Of a stretch of 21,560 bases of DNA, positions 1-7,583 are shown piece after piece. The DNA comes from a virus: positions 1-21,560 of IMG/VR virus record IMGVR_UViG_3300020154_000019. The stretch is one strand, 5' to 3'. Both the position numbers and the translations under genes were made by a program. Under the pieces are notes generated by a model. That model worked only from the letters and a program-made list of their open reading frames with translations. It did no database searches and was not told the origin of the DNA. The first letter of the stretch is position 1; every line of letters starts with the position of its first letter.

Positions 1-41
1 ACGAAATGGGCATTCAACACATGGTTCTTTTAGATTGTTTT

Positions 42-422
42 TCATCCCCTTACTCTGCGTTTTAAAAACTCAACTTCGTATTTAATAAGTTCGATATAGC
101 GGAATGTTGCCATCTTTTTGGTCTTAAGATTTCGAACCCTAATTTCACTTAAATTGAGCGAATCTTTTCCAATTAGAAATCCATCTTTTGAAGCCCATTT
201 ATACTCGGTATAAACGCCATCAAAACTTTGTTTCGTATTGTCGATGAAAAAGTAGTTCACGTCCAGAACTTGATACTTCCGACCCATTATTTTAATGACC
301 CGTTCTTCGTCATATGCCTTCAACAAGGCTAGGCGTTTTTCATTCTTCTGAATATCATTAACCAATTGTGCATTGGTAAAGGAAATAGTCAGGGTAAACA
401 GGGCTATTAGGAGGATTCTCAT
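42..422 (-). CDS. Small secreted protein with signal peptide, function unknown
   Basis: The predicted protein has 126 residues. I chose the ATG at 422 because it opens with a textbook signal peptide: MR, then a hydrophobic run (ILLIALFTLTISF), then TNA followed by Gln, a good signal peptidase I site after residue 18. An in-frame TTG at 464 would add 14 residues ahead of the signal and is less likely. There is no lipobox cysteine. The mature part is about 108 residues, rich in Lys, Arg and aromatic residues, with no repeat or motif that I recognise. It is the only gene in the left part on the minus strand and is divergent from the structural operon. An exported protein beside phage structural genes could act on the host envelope, for example in superinfection exclusion, but that is a guess. 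The reading frame and signal peptide are solid; the function is unknown. Confidence 0.7.
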   Translation of the reverse strand: MRILLIALFTLTISFTNAQLVNDIQKNEKRLALLKAYDEERVIKIMGRKYQVLDVNYFFIDNTKQSFDGVYTEYKWASKDGFLIGKDSLNLSEIRVRNLKTKKMATFRYIELIKYEVEFLKRRVRG

Positions 423-512
423 ATATCTAATTTGAATTTTCCCCAATATACGATAAGATTCCAAATTTGTTGCACTGAGATAGTAAAAAAGTGAATTTCT
501 AAGAAAATAGAG

Positions 513-520
513 TATTTATA
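513..520 (+). promoter_or_regulatory. TATTTATA element, putative phage promoter (site 1)
   Basis: TATTTATA preceded by G lies in the 147-bp divergent gap, 49 nt before the ATG at 570. It is one of eight copies of (G/C)TATTTAT found upstream of plus-strand genes. The promoter role is inferred from this recurrence and from the variable distance to the start codon. Its reverse complement, TATAAATA, equals the T4 late promoter core, so here alone the element could also serve the minus-strand gene starting at 422. Confidence 0.5.
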
Positions 521-569
521 AAAAAGTATAGCAAAACCAATTATTTAATTGCTTTAAAATCAAAGAAAA

Positions 570-2441
570 ATGGCAAAAAGAAACATAACTGAGTCTAATA
601 AAGAGCAGTTCTATCAAAGAATGAGACAATTGGCAGATATCCATCAGCCAATTAATGAAGGTCTAAAAAACTGCGATCTAATAGATTACAAGAGAGCCGG
701 TAACGGTTCAGCTTACGCTATCATCAAAGAGAATCACCACTATTACATCAAAGTATCGAACAAACAAGACAATACTTTGAATGTGGCCGATTTCACTTTC
801 ATTGGTGGTTTAGAAAACAAACTTAACTACCAGTACAAGAGTGTTTCTGAGGCTGATAAAAATAGAAACTTTTATTTGAAAAATATTAATGAAGGGATGG
901 CTAGTCTGAAAGCAGACAACGCTAAAACCAGATTAATAAACCTCAATGAAGGTAAGGCAATTAACGAAGAATTCGGTGAAGAAGAAAAACCGGAAGATGA
1001 AGTTGCCGTAGATGACGCAGGTGCTGAACCTGAATCTGACAGCGGTGATGAAAAATCAGATATAGATGCGGCTGCAGAAAAAATCGATGATTTAGACGCT
1101 GCTGCAAGCGCAGAAAAATCAGAACCTGCTGCGGATGCAAGTGCAGACCTTGGTGGTGCTGAAGATGCTGCTGCTGATTTAGGTGGTGCCGATGCAGGTG
1201 CTCCTGACATGGGTGGTGCTCCTGATGCAAGTGCTGATATGGGTGCTGATGCTGGTGCTGCTGATCTTGGTGGTGCTGAAGACGCTGCTGGTGATTTAGG
1301 TGGTGCTGATGCAGGTGCTGAAGATATGGGCGCAGATGCAGGGGAAGAAGGTGGTGACGCAGAAAAAGTTGAACTTAAAAAGATTGTTGGTAAAATTCAA
1401 CAACTTGCAAGTTCAGTTGAGCTAACTCCTGAAGACACTGTTGGACAATTGAAACAAATTCTTGCCGGATACAAAGGTGCAATCTCTGGATTGGATGATG
1501 TTGAAAAGAAAGAAGTTGCTAATAAAATAATGAAAGGTGAAGAAGGCGGCGAAGAATCTGGTGAAGGCGATATCGAAGGTGCTGAAGCAGGTCTGGGCGA
1601 CGATGCCGGTCTTGGTGATGAACAACCTAAACTTGGTGAAGAATCAATGTCAGGTTTCAAAGCACATATCCAAGAAATGGGATATGATCCTGCAAACACT
1701 CAAGCAATGTCTATGATGGAAATGGTTGGGATTATGAATTCCTACTTTAACAAAATGGACGGTAATGGTGAAGAAGCCGATGTACAAGGGTTGGCTGAAT
1801 ATATGAATGACGAAATAGTATCAGAACTTGCAGAATGTGGTTATGGTGACTATGCGACTCAAGCTAGAGGCTTAGGTGAAGGTTCTGCTCAATACGGTTC
1901 TGAAGAGCCTATGGCTATGGATAGTGGAAGCATGGGTGAAGATGGTGAAGGTGAAGACGAACTCGATGCAGAAGGTGGTGAAGAAGAACTTGGTGCTGAT
2001 GCTGGTATTGAAGGTGGTGAAGAAGAACTTGGTGCTGATGCTGGTATTGAAGGCGGTGAAGACGAAGCTGGCTTAGAAGATGTAACTGGTGAGATTCCTG
2101 CTGAAGAACCTGCAGGTGAAGAAGTTCCTCAATTCCCAACTGGTGCTCGTAACCCTGCTGAAATGCCTGCTGGCCCTCAATCAATCGCTCCTGCACACGA
2201 TGTGTTAGGTGCTGGTGTTCCGGGTGGTTCTGGTAAGAAAAGTTTGACTGTTGATTTGAACGCTAACGTGGTAAATCTTACAGTTAACGAAACACACGAA
2301 GGTAAACTTAGAAAAGTTGTTAAAAGAAGAATCGAAGAAAAGATGGGTTTGAAACAACCATTGTTAAATGAATCTAAAGATTCTGCTCTTTTGAAATTAA
2401 TTGACAAGTATATCGAAGACGAGATTAAGAAAAGATCATAA
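570..2441 (+). CDS. Acidic low-complexity protein, candidate prohead core or internal protein
   Basis: The protein has 623 residues and I do not recognise its family. Residues 1-135 look folded and hold several sites resembling the T4 prohead protease target ((I/L)-x-E before a small residue): ITE-S at 6-8, INE-G at 28-30 and 106-108, LNE-G at 125-127 and INE-E at 131-133. Residues about 136-265 and 440-540 are Gly/Ala/Asp/Glu repeats, including a 39-residue and a 13-residue tandem repeat. Between them are two less repetitive segments, around residues 270-320 and 350-430. The basic C-terminal about 65 residues resume a folded look and hold another LNE-S at 599-601. ATG at 570 follows an A-rich leader. 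It heads the run leading to terminase and the next gene starts 5 nt after its stop. The context and protease-type sites suggest a core or internal capsid protein; this is inference. Confidence 0.75.
   Translation: MAKRNITESNKEQFYQRMRQLADIHQPINEGLKNCDLIDYKRAGNGSAYAIIKENHHYYIKVSNKQDNTLNVADFTFIGGLENKLNYQYKSVSEADKNRNFYLKNINEGMASLKADNAKTRLINLNEGKAINEEFGEEEKPEDEVAVDDAGAEPESDSGDEKSDIDAAAEKIDDLDAAASAEKSEPAADASADLGGAEDAAADLGGADAGAPDMGGAPDASADMGADAGAADLGGAEDAAGDLGGADAGAEDMGADAGEEGGDAEKVELKKIVGKIQQLASSVELTPEDTVGQLKQILAGYKGAISGLDDVEKKEVANKIMKGEEGGEESGEGDIEGAEAGLGDDAGLGDEQPKLGEESMSGFKAHIQEMGYDPANTQAMSMMEMVGIMNSYFNKMDGNGEEADVQGLAEYMNDEIVSELAECGYGDYATQARGLGEGSAQYGSEEPMAMDSGSMGEDGEGEDELDAEGGEEELGADAGIEGGEEELGADAGIEGGEDEAGLEDVTGEIPAEEPAGEEVPQFPTGARNPAEMPAGPQSIAPAHDVLGAGVPGGSGKKSLTVDLNANVVNLTVNETHEGKLRKVVKRRIEEKMGLKQPLLNESKDSALLKLIDKYIEDEIKKRS
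1146..1350 (+). repeat. In-frame tandem repeat, 117-bp period
   Basis: Two copies of a 39-codon unit start at 1146 and 1263. The shared part reads DLGGAEDAA, A or G, then DLGGADAGA, P or E, then DMG; the second copy trails off near 1350. Codons differ at several positions between copies, so the duplication is not brand new. It forms an extended, negatively charged Gly/Ala/Asp tract in the protein starting at 570. Confidence 0.8.
1971..2072 (+). repeat. In-frame tandem repeat, 39-bp period
   Basis: Two adjacent units (1971-2009 and 2010-2048) both encode EGGEEELGADAGI and are identical at nearly every base, followed by a degenerate third unit (2049-2072). The near identity suggests a recent duplication or slippage event, and copy number may vary between relatives. 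Confidence 0.85.
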
Positions 2442-2446
2442 AGTAC

Positions 2447-2917
2447 ATGGATACTAATGGGTTAAAACTCATATATGTTCTCAAGAACGGACAGAACGTC
2501 AAAGGTGAGGGCATATATGAGTTTATATTTTCAACCAATCCTGATGACCTCAGTGAAAAGGCTAAGGATTTAAATTGGCATTTACCTGCTAAGGACAACG
2601 CCAATCCCCCTGATAAAGAAGATATCGATTTAGTAGTTGGTTTTAAGACTGATTACTTTAGATTGATTTGTCTTCATGAATTAAACGACAGAAAGTATCA
2701 GGACGGTTATTATAGAATTCACGCCATCGCTTTCGAAGACGAAGAGTACGAAAATGATTATGATATTGATTATGATGATGTTTTAGTTTTTCACTTTGGT
2801 GAATCATTCAAAGACGTGGAAAATAAACTTTACAAAAGGGAAGTCATTTTTCAAGCAAAGTCAAACGAATTTACTCACGCTAATAAGATAAAATTTAACA
2901 AACAAGTTGCAGAATAA
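2447..2917 (+). CDS. Acidic protein of unknown function
   Basis: The protein has 156 residues. The ATG at 2447 lies 5 nt after the stop of the preceding gene, so the two are surely co-transcribed and perhaps translationally coupled. It begins with a hydrophobic strand (LKLIYVL) and a GEGIYEFIFS segment, and has an acidic stretch of Asp, Glu and Tyr at about residues 112-128, followed by a VLVFHFGES strand. There is no signal peptide, membrane helix or catalytic motif that I can see. Its position between a putative core protein and the terminase suggests a small virion, assembly or packaging protein. I cannot name a function. Confidence 0.75.
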   Translation: MDTNGLKLIYVLKNGQNVKGEGIYEFIFSTNPDDLSEKAKDLNWHLPAKDNANPPDKEDIDLVVGFKTDYFRLICLHELNDRKYQDGYYRIHAIAFEDEEYENDYDIDYDDVLVFHFGESFKDVENKLYKREVIFQAKSNEFTHANKIKFNKQVAE

Positions 2918-2933
2918 AGTCACAATTAGAAAA

Positions 2934-3305
2934 ATGGCAGGGATGGATGTTGATCCTAAATATCTATTCTATATAAACCAATTTTCAAATTTTGCAGCCA
3001 AACACATCGGAATTAACACTCCAATCCACATCGTTCTAGTCGATAAATCCTATGACCAGTTAAGTTCAACTGGAATGTATTTCATCAACGAATATAAGAT
3101 GAAAATACTCTACGAAGGAAGGTCATTGGTTGACATTCTGAGAAGTATCGCCCACGAACTTCAGCATCAGAAACAAAACGAAGAAGACGAAATCCCGGCA
3201 AACCCTCAAAACATTGGTGGTCATCTTGAGAATGAAGCCAATATAATGTGTGGAATTCTTATCAAATTGTTCATCGACGAGCGAAAATTTCTTTACAAAT
3301 TATAA
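2934..3305 (+). CDS. Small zincin-like metallopeptidase (HExxH)
   Basis: The predicted protein has 123 residues. The core is a helix ending in HELQH (residues 74-78), the zinc-binding HExxH signature in which two His bind zinc and Glu activates water. About 20 residues downstream a second helix carries HLENEAN (97-103), where a Glu could be the third ligand as in gluzincins. Little more than the catalytic core is present: no signal peptide, no prodomain, no membrane helix. I start at the ATG at 2934, preceded by an A-rich TTAGAAAA leader, rather than a TTG at 2907 that overlaps the upstream gene. It lies directly before terminase. Phage targets could be a capsid or tail protein, or a host protein; the substrate is unknown. 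The metal-binding fold is a fair inference from motif spacing, but activity is not shown. Confidence 0.7.
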   Translation: MAGMDVDPKYLFYINQFSNFAAKHIGINTPIHIVLVDKSYDQLSSTGMYFINEYKMKILYEGRSLVDILRSIAHELQHQKQNEEDEIPANPQNIGGHLENEANIMCGILIKLFIDERKFLYKL

Positions 3306-3321
3306 AATTTTGTAAATCAAC

Positions 3322-3329
3322 TATTTATA
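3322..3329 (+). promoter_or_regulatory. TATTTATA element, putative phage promoter (site 2)
   Basis: TATTTATA preceded by C lies in the 40-bp gap between the zincin-like gene and terminase, 16 nt before the ATG at 3346. It matches the other copies base for base over TATTTATA. Confidence 0.5.
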
Positions 3330-3345
3330 GACATAATATTTTTAG

Positions 3346-5472
3346 ATGTCTATAGACGATCCTAATTTAAATGTTCCTATCAATGGTGAAGAACCATTAG
3401 ATGTTTTCATAAATGTTGATTTAGAAAAGAAAAAGGAAGAATCAAGAAGACTTGCCAAACTACTCCGTGAGCAAAGCAATAACACCGTAAGATACATCTC
3501 TACTCTTGGAGGTGAAACTAAAAAAGAAACTGATCTTACTAAAGAAGAAAAAACTGCTGAATTTTTAAGATGTGCTATTGATCCTATCTACTTCATTGAA
3601 ACCTACCTTACAATTTTTGACCAAACTAAAAATGCAATTGTACCATTCAAACTCTTTGAATTTCAAAAAGATTTAATTGAGTCTTATAGGACACATCGTT
3701 TCAACGTAGCCAATAAATATCGTCAGGCTGGAATTTCAACTACAACCTGTGCGTATATCACATGGTATGTAATGTTTACTGAACACGCTAAAGTTGCTGT
3801 TGTAGCAAACAAATTGGAAACTGCTCGTGATGAATTAATGTCTGATATCATCGACTTTATCGGTCAATGTCCTGAATATCTTCAACCTGATAATGAAGAT
3901 GATAGCGGTAAGAAAAAGAAAGTTTTAAAAGATGCTGCAGGTCACAAGAAATTTAATGGTGGTCGAGAAATTAAGGCTTTTGCACCAAGTACCCTTCGTG
4001 GTCTTACACCTACACTTATTTTTTGGGATGAAGCTGCATGGGCAGAACGTGGTGAAAAGTTTTGGGAATCTGCACGACCTACCTTACAAACTGGTGGTGG
4101 TGCCATCTTCGTATCTACACCTAACGGTCTTGATCCTGTATTTTATGAGGCTTTCACAAAAGCACCGGGTAATAAATTCAATGCAATTGAATTATGGTGG
4201 TATAACGATCCCCGTTATGTCAGAAACAAGGAAACTGGTTTAAGTGATTTGGAATGGGTAAAAGGGGCAGGAACAACTAATGAATTCCGAATTAAAGACG
4301 AAGATTTCTCTAAACAAAAAAGAAAGCAATTAGTCGATGATGGTTTCAAACCTACAAGTACTTGGTTTGAAGAAAACAAATTGACATACAACGGAAATGA
4401 ACGTCAGTTAGCGCAAGAAATGCTGTGCTCTTTCCTTGGCTCAGGTGACAACTTCGTTGGTGAAGACAATATAATGTATGCCAAAGAAAACACTGTCAAA
4501 GAACCAATTAGAAAAGAATACACCGACCATAACATGTGGATTTGGGAAGACCCCATACCAGATGTCATATATGTAATGGGCGTGGATGCTTGTAAAGGAA
4601 ATTCAGACGATAGTGCCAGTATTTCAATTTTAAAAGTTAATATCCGAGAAGAAATTGTCACTTCTACTAATAGTTTAGGTGTTACAAAACAAAGAAAACG
4701 AAAAAGACGACTATCTGAACAGGTAGCCGAATACCACGGGAAGAAGACACCTCAAGAACTAGCCCATATCGCATTCCATTACGGTAGATTATATAACACC
4801 GCATACGCTGTTGTCGATATTACAGGTGGTTACGGTAGTGGTACTGTAGATAAAATGAAGGAATTGGGTTATGACAATTTCTATTACAGTGAGATTGGTA
4901 ATAAAGGAATGAAGGACATGCTCAGTGGCTATGCAAAAAACATGGCTATTGAAAAGCAGGGTCAATACAAAGAAGTTGAGAAACACCCCGGTTTGGTTAT
5001 AACGGGTCAAAACAGACCTGCGATGCTTTTAGAACTTGAACGTGCACTGCGCATGAGGGATTTAACCGTTCGTTCCTCTAGGATGGTTAAAGAATTGGAA
5101 ACTTTCCAAACAGATAAAAATCCCAATAAACTAGCCGATCACACCCGTACTACTCATGACGATGCCATTTTCGGTACAACAATAGCCCTATACGCTGTCG
5201 CATATGATTTAGACGTGGCACAGGAGTCAATTAGTAAAACCAAGGCTCTTTTAGAGGCTATGACCAAAGTGAATAATAATTCAGGTGCAATTAGCCGAGT
5301 TATCAAACAACCAAATCAAGAAAGTTATTACATGAGAGGTGCAGACCCACGGGCTGCTAATAGTTGGCTTTTCAGCGATAAGCAAACATACATTCAGCAT
5401 TTAATGCAATCTCAAGGCATATCGAGAGACGATGCTGAAAGACAGTACTATGAATCAAAGCCATTTAGGTAA
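3346..5472 (+). CDS. terL: Terminase large subunit, T4 gp17-like packaging ATPase and nuclease
   Basis: The protein has 708 residues, longer than T4 gp17 (610). It is the motor that cuts concatemeric DNA and pumps it through the portal into the prohead. The ATPase half shows a deviant Walker A, K-Y-R-Q-A-G-I-S-T (124-132), with Lys at its first position instead of the usual GK(S/T), as in many terminases. Walker B is LIFWDEAAW (Asp228, Glu229), followed by the coupling motif FVSTPNG (256-261). The RNase H-like nuclease half shows its acidic residues in GVDACKG (Asp414), VVDITGG (Asp491) and THDDAIFG (Asp605, Asp606). Residues 449-456 are a very basic run, plausibly DNA-contacting. The ATG at 3346 follows site 2 of the promoter-like element. 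The portal gene follows 56 bp later, the usual partner. Identification is very secure. Confidence 0.96.
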   Translation: MSIDDPNLNVPINGEEPLDVFINVDLEKKKEESRRLAKLLREQSNNTVRYISTLGGETKKETDLTKEEKTAEFLRCAIDPIYFIETYLTIFDQTKNAIVPFKLFEFQKDLIESYRTHRFNVANKYRQAGISTTTCAYITWYVMFTEHAKVAVVANKLETARDELMSDIIDFIGQCPEYLQPDNEDDSGKKKKVLKDAAGHKKFNGGREIKAFAPSTLRGLTPTLIFWDEAAWAERGEKFWESARPTLQTGGGAIFVSTPNGLDPVFYEAFTKAPGNKFNAIELWWYNDPRYVRNKETGLSDLEWVKGAGTTNEFRIKDEDFSKQKRKQLVDDGFKPTSTWFEENKLTYNGNERQLAQEMLCSFLGSGDNFVGEDNIMYAKENTVKEPIRKEYTDHNMWIWEDPIPDVIYVMGVDACKGNSDDSASISILKVNIREEIVTSTNSLGVTKQRKRKRRLSEQVAEYHGKKTPQELAHIAFHYGRLYNTAYAVVDITGGYGSGTVDKMKELGYDNFYYSEIGNKGMKDMLSGYAKNMAIEKQGQYKEVEKHPGLVITGQNRPAMLLELERALRMRDLTVRSSRMVKELETFQTDKNPNKLADHTRTTHDDAIFGTTIALYAVAYDLDVAQESISKTKALLEAMTKVNNNSGAISRVIKQPNQESYYMRGADPRAANSWLFSDKQTYIQHLMQSQGISRDDAERQYYESKPFR

Positions 5473-5498
5473 AATCAAAAAAATGGTTGGATTCTACG

Positions 5499-5506
5499 TA
5501 TTTATA
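5499..5506 (+). promoter_or_regulatory. TATTTATA element, putative phage promoter (site 3)
   Basis: TATTTATA preceded by G lies in the 56-bp terminase-portal gap, 22 nt before the ATG at 5529. Confidence 0.5.
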
Positions 5507-5528
5507 ATTATAGACTCACATTGAATTA

Positions 5529-7550
5529 ATGGCAGAAAATAGAACAATATATCAGGAACTAACATCTTTTTTGAACTTTGATGGTTATAGCACATCGAAA
5601 TTGAAAGGCTCGAATAATGGTCAAGAACAAGAAAAGATTATTTTAAAAGGTGATAACCCTGATCAACTCAGAGCCAAAGCCTTAGAACTGCAACAAAAAG
5701 ATTTCTTATCGAAAAATTTCGGTAAGGTGCAGGAGCATAGCTTCCAAAAAGCCATGCAGTTTGAGGCTACTAGATTAACAGCCTTCATGGATTATGAAGG
5801 TATGGAATTCTACCCATTGATTGCACAAGGTCTTGATCTTTTGCGTGATGAAGCTACAACCATCGGTCATAATGGTAAAATGTTGAATATCTATTCCTCA
5901 AAGGATAGGATTAAAGGCCATCTTGAAGATTTGTTCTACGGTACATTAAACGTCAATGTAAACTTACCTTTCTGGACACGAAATCTTTGTAAATACGGTG
6001 ATGATTTTCTTTACCTATACGGTGAGCGCGGTAAGGGTATCATGTACGTAAAACAGTTAGTGAACCATGCGATGGAACGTAAGGACGTTTTTGAGAATGG
6101 CAAGTTAACAACTAAATTCAAACTCAAAGATAACGCTACTGAATTCCAAAATATTGAAATTGCTCACTTCAGAATTTTAGGCGATGACAAATACCAACCT
6201 TACGGTTCCTCAGTTCTTAATAAAATAAGACGTGTGTTCCGTCAATTGGTTATGGCTGAAGATGCCATGCTTACATACAGAATTTTACGTGCAGGTGAAA
6301 AACGTGTATTCAAAATTCCAGTGGGTAACATGGATGAAGCAGATATCCAATCGTATGTTGATAGAGTTATTACAGGTATAAAGAAAGCGCAACAGGTTAC
6401 TCCATCAAACGGTCAGATAAATTACCAATTCAATATTGCAGGTAATGATGAAGATATTTTTATCCCGGTTCGTGGTGAAAACATGGGTACTGTTATAGAT
6501 ACCCTACCCGGTGCACAGAACCTTGATGCTATCCACGATATTGAGTATTTAAGAGATAACATGTTTATGGGTCTTGGTATTCCTAGACCATTCCTTAGCT
6601 ATCAGAGTGCCGGTGGTGAAGGTAAAAACATGGCACAGTTCGATGTGCGTTTCTCTAAAAAAATTAATACTATTCAACAGTCATTGATTCAGGAATTGAA
6701 TAAAATGGCTATGATTCATCTTTACTACCTTGGTTTTAGAGGTGATGAATTAAGTGATTTTAAAATTACCTTAACCAACCCTTCTACACAATCTGAAATA
6801 TTGCGTATGGAGTTGTTGGAATTGAAAGCACGTGTTTATAAAGAATTGACTTCTTCAGACAGTTCGAGTATTGCCGCTTTCTCTCATACTTATTGTATGC
6901 GTAACATTTTCAACATGTCTGATCGTGAAATCATGGAAGACATTAAAATGCAACGTATCGAGAAGGCTATTTCTCAGGAATTGCAAAATACGCCGTTCTA
7001 CATCAAACAAACTGGAATTTTTGATGATGTTGATAAGAAGTTTGGTGGTATTGACCCTGCACAAGTTGCTGATAAAATAGCCCAAAATTCACCACCTCCG
7101 GGCGGTGAAGGTGGTAGTGGTTTAGGTGGTATTGACCTTGGTGGTGGAGGCGGTGGTATGCCTGATATGGGCGGTGATATGGGTGGAGGCGCACCTACTG
7201 GTGGAGCAATGGGCAATCAAGCCGAAGCATTCAATAACAAAAAGAATCAACGTTTAGATGAATTAATGAATCAGTTTGAAACTCTATTAAACGGTGAGAA
7301 GAAATCAACCACTGAGATTTCAGACAAAATTTCTTCTGAGAATAAAAGTTTGAACGAAAGGGCTTTCCAATTAATAGAATCTCTTGAGAAGAATTTACAA
7401 AATAACATTACTTTTAAAACCGACATACCTGAGAATGTGTATGAGGAAGAGAGTGATGAAGATTACGGTACATTCCTAAGATTACAGGAGGATTTGCTTA
7501 AAGACCAACTAAATACTTTGAATGAAAACTCAAAAAGTGACAATTCTTAA
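5529..7550 (+). CDS. gp20: Portal vertex protein, T4 gp20-like
   Basis: The protein has 673 residues; T4 gp20 has 524. The portal is a dodecameric ring at one capsid vertex that nucleates prohead assembly and is the channel for DNA. The sequence has the usual order: an N-terminal wing, then PFWTRNLCKYGDDFLYLYGE (about residues 145-166), a typical gp20 portal block, then RRVFRQLVMAEDAMLTYRI (about 232-250), and the GLGIPRPFLSYQSAGG segment (about 350-365) near the clip region. The extra length is at the C-terminus: a Pro/Gly-rich linker at about residues 522-564, then a predicted coiled, charged tail of about 110 residues. That tail would sit inside the capsid if topology follows other portals. 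Start ATG at 5529 follows promoter-like site 3. Its position right after terminase supports the call. Confidence 0.93.
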   Translation: MAENRTIYQELTSFLNFDGYSTSKLKGSNNGQEQEKIILKGDNPDQLRAKALELQQKDFLSKNFGKVQEHSFQKAMQFEATRLTAFMDYEGMEFYPLIAQGLDLLRDEATTIGHNGKMLNIYSSKDRIKGHLEDLFYGTLNVNVNLPFWTRNLCKYGDDFLYLYGERGKGIMYVKQLVNHAMERKDVFENGKLTTKFKLKDNATEFQNIEIAHFRILGDDKYQPYGSSVLNKIRRVFRQLVMAEDAMLTYRILRAGEKRVFKIPVGNMDEADIQSYVDRVITGIKKAQQVTPSNGQINYQFNIAGNDEDIFIPVRGENMGTVIDTLPGAQNLDAIHDIEYLRDNMFMGLGIPRPFLSYQSAGGEGKNMAQFDVRFSKKINTIQQSLIQELNKMAMIHLYYLGFRGDELSDFKITLTNPSTQSEILRMELLELKARVYKELTSSDSSSIAAFSHTYCMRNIFNMSDREIMEDIKMQRIEKAISQELQNTPFYIKQTGIFDDVDKKFGGIDPAQVADKIAQNSPPPGGEGGSGLGGIDLGGGGGGMPDMGGDMGGGAPTGGAMGNQAEAFNNKKNQRLDELMNQFETLLNGEKKSTTEISDKISSENKSLNERAFQLIESLEKNLQNNITFKTDIPENVYEEESDEDYGTFLRLQEDLLKDQLNTLNENSKSDNS

Positions 7551-7561
7551 TATTTAAATAG

Positions 7562-7569
7562 TATTTATA
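7562..7569 (+). promoter_or_regulatory. TATTTATA element, putative phage promoter (site 4)
   Basis: TATTTATA preceded by G lies in the 33-bp gap after the portal gene, 14 nt before the ATG at 7584. The gap holds little else. Confidence 0.5.
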
Positions 7570-7583
7570 AAAAACTCTATAAA

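Noticed and set aside
423-464. TTG start at 464 for the secreted protein
   Set aside because: It would place 14 charged residues ahead of a well-formed signal peptide that starts with ATG at 422.
872-2196. Long open frames on the minus strand, and in another plus frame, within the first large gene
   Set aside because: They mirror the Gly/Ala/Asp/Glu repeats and have low-complexity Ser/Ala or His/Gln products with no leader or domain; they are by-products of the repetitive codons.
2907-2933. TTG start at 2907 for the zincin-like protein
   Set aside because: It overlaps the upstream gene, and the ATG at 2934 has a typical A-rich leader.
3292-3316. TTTACAAA/TTTGTAAA inverted repeat across the stop of the zincin-like gene
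   Set aside because: An 8-bp, almost all-AT stem with no T-tract after it; too weak to call a terminator.
3322-7569. Reading TATTTATA sites as T4 late promoters (TATAAATA) firing leftward
   Set aside because: At 3322, 5499 and 7562 leftward transcripts would be antisense to plus-strand genes; a same-strand role fits all eight sites better.
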